In this document: positions 5,540-6,901 of the stretch, one piece after another
Position numbering within the stretch: the first letter of the stretch is position 1
Layout of the letters: every line of letters begins with the position of its first letter
NCBI GenBank assembly: GCA_026196445.1
Contig: JAPHTE010000328.1
Location: 1-6,901, forward strand
Length of the DNA stretch: 6,901 nucleotides
Reading direction: 5' to 3'
DNA from: Lysobacterales bacterium
GTDB lineage: Bacteria > Pseudomonadota > Gammaproteobacteria > Xanthomonadales > SZUA-36
Program-made: the position numbers and the translations under genes
Notes under the pieces: generated by a model
The model's database searches: none
Seen by the model: only the letters and a program-made list of their open reading frames with translations
Told to the model about the DNA's origin: nothing

Positions 5540-6640
5540 TCATTGTCCGGCGTACCACGCTGCGATGGCTTCGATCATTTCATCGCTGTAGTTTGCGCTC
5601 ATCTTGTGCATCATCGAGTTTTCACGGTCCTCGTGGCGGTATTCCTTCATAGAACTGACCAGGTACTCGTAGCTTTGACCTTTTAGCACGGGTATGTTCA
5701 GCTTGCGTTCGCCCGACGGCGGGTTGTGGCAACGGTCGCATTTTGCAGCTATTTCAGCACCGGAAATTTCACCCTCGATCGAGGCACCCAGGCTTTGGGT
5801 GGAATAATATGCGGCGATGTTTTCGATCTGCTCGTCGGTACGTTCGGGCATGTCGGCTTCGTCTACCCGTTCGTGGTCGCGGTAGGCCTTGATAGCGTTA
5901 ACCAGGTAAACCGGTTCCTGCCCAGCCAGGCTGGGCGTCAGCGGGTCGTGGCTGATACCACGCGCGCCATGACATTTGCCACAACCGGCGGACTGAGCCT
6001 TGCCAATTGCCGGGTCACCGAAAGGCGGCGCTTCGCGCGCCGGGGCGGATTGGGCGGCAAAGTACATGGCCATCTTTTCGATATCGACCTGTTGCAGTCC
6101 GGACAGCATGTCCACCTTGTCCTGGTGGCCGCGTTCACCCCTCTTGTATTCCTGGGTCGATACGATCAGGTAGGCGGGTTGCTGGCCCGCCAGGCTGGGG
6201 ACACCTGGCGTTGTGCTGACACCTCTGTCACCGTGGCATTCCTCACACAGAACGGCGACGCCTTCGCCTTCCATGTAAGAAGTGTTACTTGTGGGTGGCG
6301 TGTCTACAGAGCCAAGCGGTGGCTGGCCGGCATAGTAAGCGGCGATATTGAGGATGTCCGCTTCACTCATACCGGCGGTCATGTCCTGCAATGCTGCATG
6401 CAGGCGTCCGCCATCGCGGTAAGCGTGCATGGCATCGACAAGATATTGAATGGGCTGTGCGGCCAGGTTTGGAATCTCGGGAGTGGCGCCGCGCCCATCC
6501 ATACCGTGGCAATCGGAACAATCAGCCTCGGCGATAGCCCGCCCGCCCTCGGTGTCCGCAACGGGTCCTGAGGGACCAGGTGCATCGTCGCATGCGGACA
6601 GAAAGGTTACTGTCAGGATGCCAAACAGGATATTTCTCAT
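5540..6640 (-). CDS. Tetrahaem lipoprotein made of four tandem class I (c4-like) cytochrome domains
   Basis: The 366-residue precursor has a lipoprotein signal, LSAC, with Cys17 as the lipidated residue, followed by Asp18 and Asp19. In enterobacteria Asp after the Cys retains a lipoprotein in the inner membrane facing the periplasm; other gammaproteobacteria can differ. Four haem motifs follow: CSDCH at 41, CEECH at 132, CGKCH at 220 and CDRCH at 301. Each heads a repeat with LAxQ/LKGQ, a Y-x3-R-type element and an IAAYYA-type final helix. Met residues lie in the ligand loop of every domain, though in domains 1 and 2 the first of the two usual Met positions is Leu or Lys. The start is the ATG at 6640 with AGG six bases upstream; a GTG eight codons earlier would spoil the signal. 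It is paralogous to the tetrahaem gene downstream and first in the apparent operon. It probably anchors electron transfer at the inner-membrane surface. Confidence 0.9.
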   Translation of the reverse strand: MRNILFGILTVTFLSACDDAPGPSGPVADTEGGRAIAEADCSDCHGMDGRGATPEIPNLAAQPIQYLVDAMHAYRDGGRLHAALQDMTAGMSEADILNIAAYYAGQPPLGSVDTPPTSNTSYMEGEGVAVLCEECHGDRGVSTTPGVPSLAGQQPAYLIVSTQEYKRGERGHQDKVDMLSGLQQVDIEKMAMYFAAQSAPAREAPPFGDPAIGKAQSAGCGKCHGARGISHDPLTPSLAGQEPVYLVNAIKAYRDHERVDEADMPERTDEQIENIAAYYSTQSLGASIEGEISGAEIAAKCDRCHNPPSGERKLNIPVLKGQSYEYLVSSMKEYRHEDRENSMMHKMSANYSDEMIEAIAAWYAGQ

Positions 6641-6670
6641 GAAAAACCTCGCTGAACTAACCACTTTATC

Positions 6671-6676
6671 AGTATA
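6671..6676 (-). promoter_or_regulatory. Candidate -10 box of the class I cytochrome operon
   Basis: TATACT on the minus strand, preceded by TG, matches five of six positions of TATAAT and lies 30 bases before the ATG at 6640, leaving a leader of roughly 24 bases. No good -35 box lies 16-18 bases upstream. The only TTGA-type hexamer is too far away. No FNR-like palindrome was found here, unlike in the two multihaem gene promoters. Confidence 0.3.
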
Positions 6677-6738
6677 CAGCCATTATTCGGAAAATGGACT
6701 CCTGGGTCTCGGCATCAATTAAACAAATCGCGGCGGGC

Positions 6739-6761
6739 AGGGATTGTTCCCGACAATCCCT
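6739..6761. repeat. 9-bp hairpin upstream of the lipoprotein gene
   Basis: AGGGATTGT (6739-6747) pairs with ACAATCCCT (6753-6761) around five bases. Neither side has a run of T, so a terminator role is weak. It lies upstream of the candidate -10 box, so it could be an operator, or it could belong to the end of a gene outside the window to the right. Confidence 0.5.
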
Positions 6762-6794
6762 TGCATTTACTCCATTCATGGAGGTCAGGCGCAA

Positions 6795-6901
6795 CTCCCA
6801 CATTGTATTTGACCTGTGGGAGGGGCCAGCTTTGCTGGCCGCGATAGGTTAAAAATATTTCCTATCTCCAATCGCGAGCAGCAAAGCTGCTCCCTCCCAC
6901 A
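6795..6901. repeat. REPIN-like pair of inverted REP palindromes, with an extra half-element
   Basis: A forward element at 6815-6848 begins TGTGGGAGGGG, forms the stem GGCCAGC/GCTGGCC around TTT, and ends GCGATAGG. A second copy in opposite orientation (6861-6901, cut by the window edge) begins CCTATC and ends CTCCCTCCCACA, with the stem GAGCAGC/GCTGCTC around AAA. The two stems differ in sequence but each pairs perfectly. A lone CTCCCACA head at 6795-6802 may be the remnant of a third. This is the form of REP doublets (REPINs) in gammaproteobacteria, which are mobilised by RAYT transposases of the IS200/IS605 kind. No transposase is in the window. Confidence 0.8.

Noticed and set aside
4300..6560. 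Repeated sequence blocks in the two tetrahaem genes as DNA repeats
   Set aside because: The repetition is at protein level, from tandem cytochrome domains. The DNA copies are too diverged to be a repeat array, and there is no CRISPR-like regular spacing.
5726..6571. Open frame of 281 codons on the plus strand
   Set aside because: It lies wholly antisense to the tetrahaem lipoprotein gene, has no domain I recognise and no clear ribosome binding site. Long antisense frames are common opposite GC-biased genes.
6641..6780. Possible FNR-like site before the lipoprotein gene
   Set aside because: A TTGAT half is present on the minus strand but the sequence at the required spacing does not match the other half.

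Overview
This window looks like part of a gammaproteobacterial chromosome, probably from an environmental, respiratory lineage. The evidence is the codon and GC character, E. coli-like ribosome binding sites and promoters, cytochrome c4-like domains, and a REPIN-type palindromic repeat at the right edge. This is inference, and no species can be named. Every gene I can support lies on the minus strand, so transcription runs from right to left. Six of the seven genes encode c-type cytochromes, with 21 CXXCH haem-binding motifs between them (4+4+1+1+3+8).

Layout from right to left. At 6795-6901 there is a pair of inverted REP-like palindromes plus a stray half. At 6641-6780 there is an intergenic hairpin and a plausible promoter. 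A first gene block follows: a tetrahaem lipoprotein (5540-6640), a tetrahaem periplasmic protein (4249-5511), a small monohaem class I cytochrome (3888-4202), and a four-helix membrane protein with one periplasmic haem motif (3015-3779). The first three genes are 28 and 46 bases apart. A gap of 108 bases with a strong hairpin precedes the fourth. A 345-base AT-rich gap then separates this block from a trihaem small cytochrome (2358-2669), which is followed by an intrinsic terminator (2311-2339). Next comes an octahaem cytochrome (566-2167) carrying a C-terminal non-haem domain of about 130 residues. At the left edge is the start of a family 2 glycosyltransferase (1-524, running off the window).

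How the genes may work together (inference). The lipoprotein has Asp-Asp after its lipid-bearing Cys, which in enterobacteria means inner-membrane retention facing the periplasm. The four-helix protein puts its haem in the periplasm. The tetrahaem and monohaem proteins look like periplasmic electron carriers with c4/c553-type folds. The tri- and octahaem proteins are of the multihaem, probably bis-His type. The set could carry electrons from the quinol pool or membrane through periplasmic carriers to a multihaem terminal protein. No catalytic subunit of a known respiratory complex and no outer-membrane porin is visible, so the acceptor is unknown.

The two multihaem genes each have an FNR/CRP-family-like palindrome upstream. 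The one before the trihaem gene sits exactly 41.5 bases upstream of the start implied by a good -10 box, the classical geometry of oxygen-responsive activation. The class I cytochrome block shows no such site. This points to a constitutive carrier block and a low-oxygen-induced multihaem block, a testable idea.
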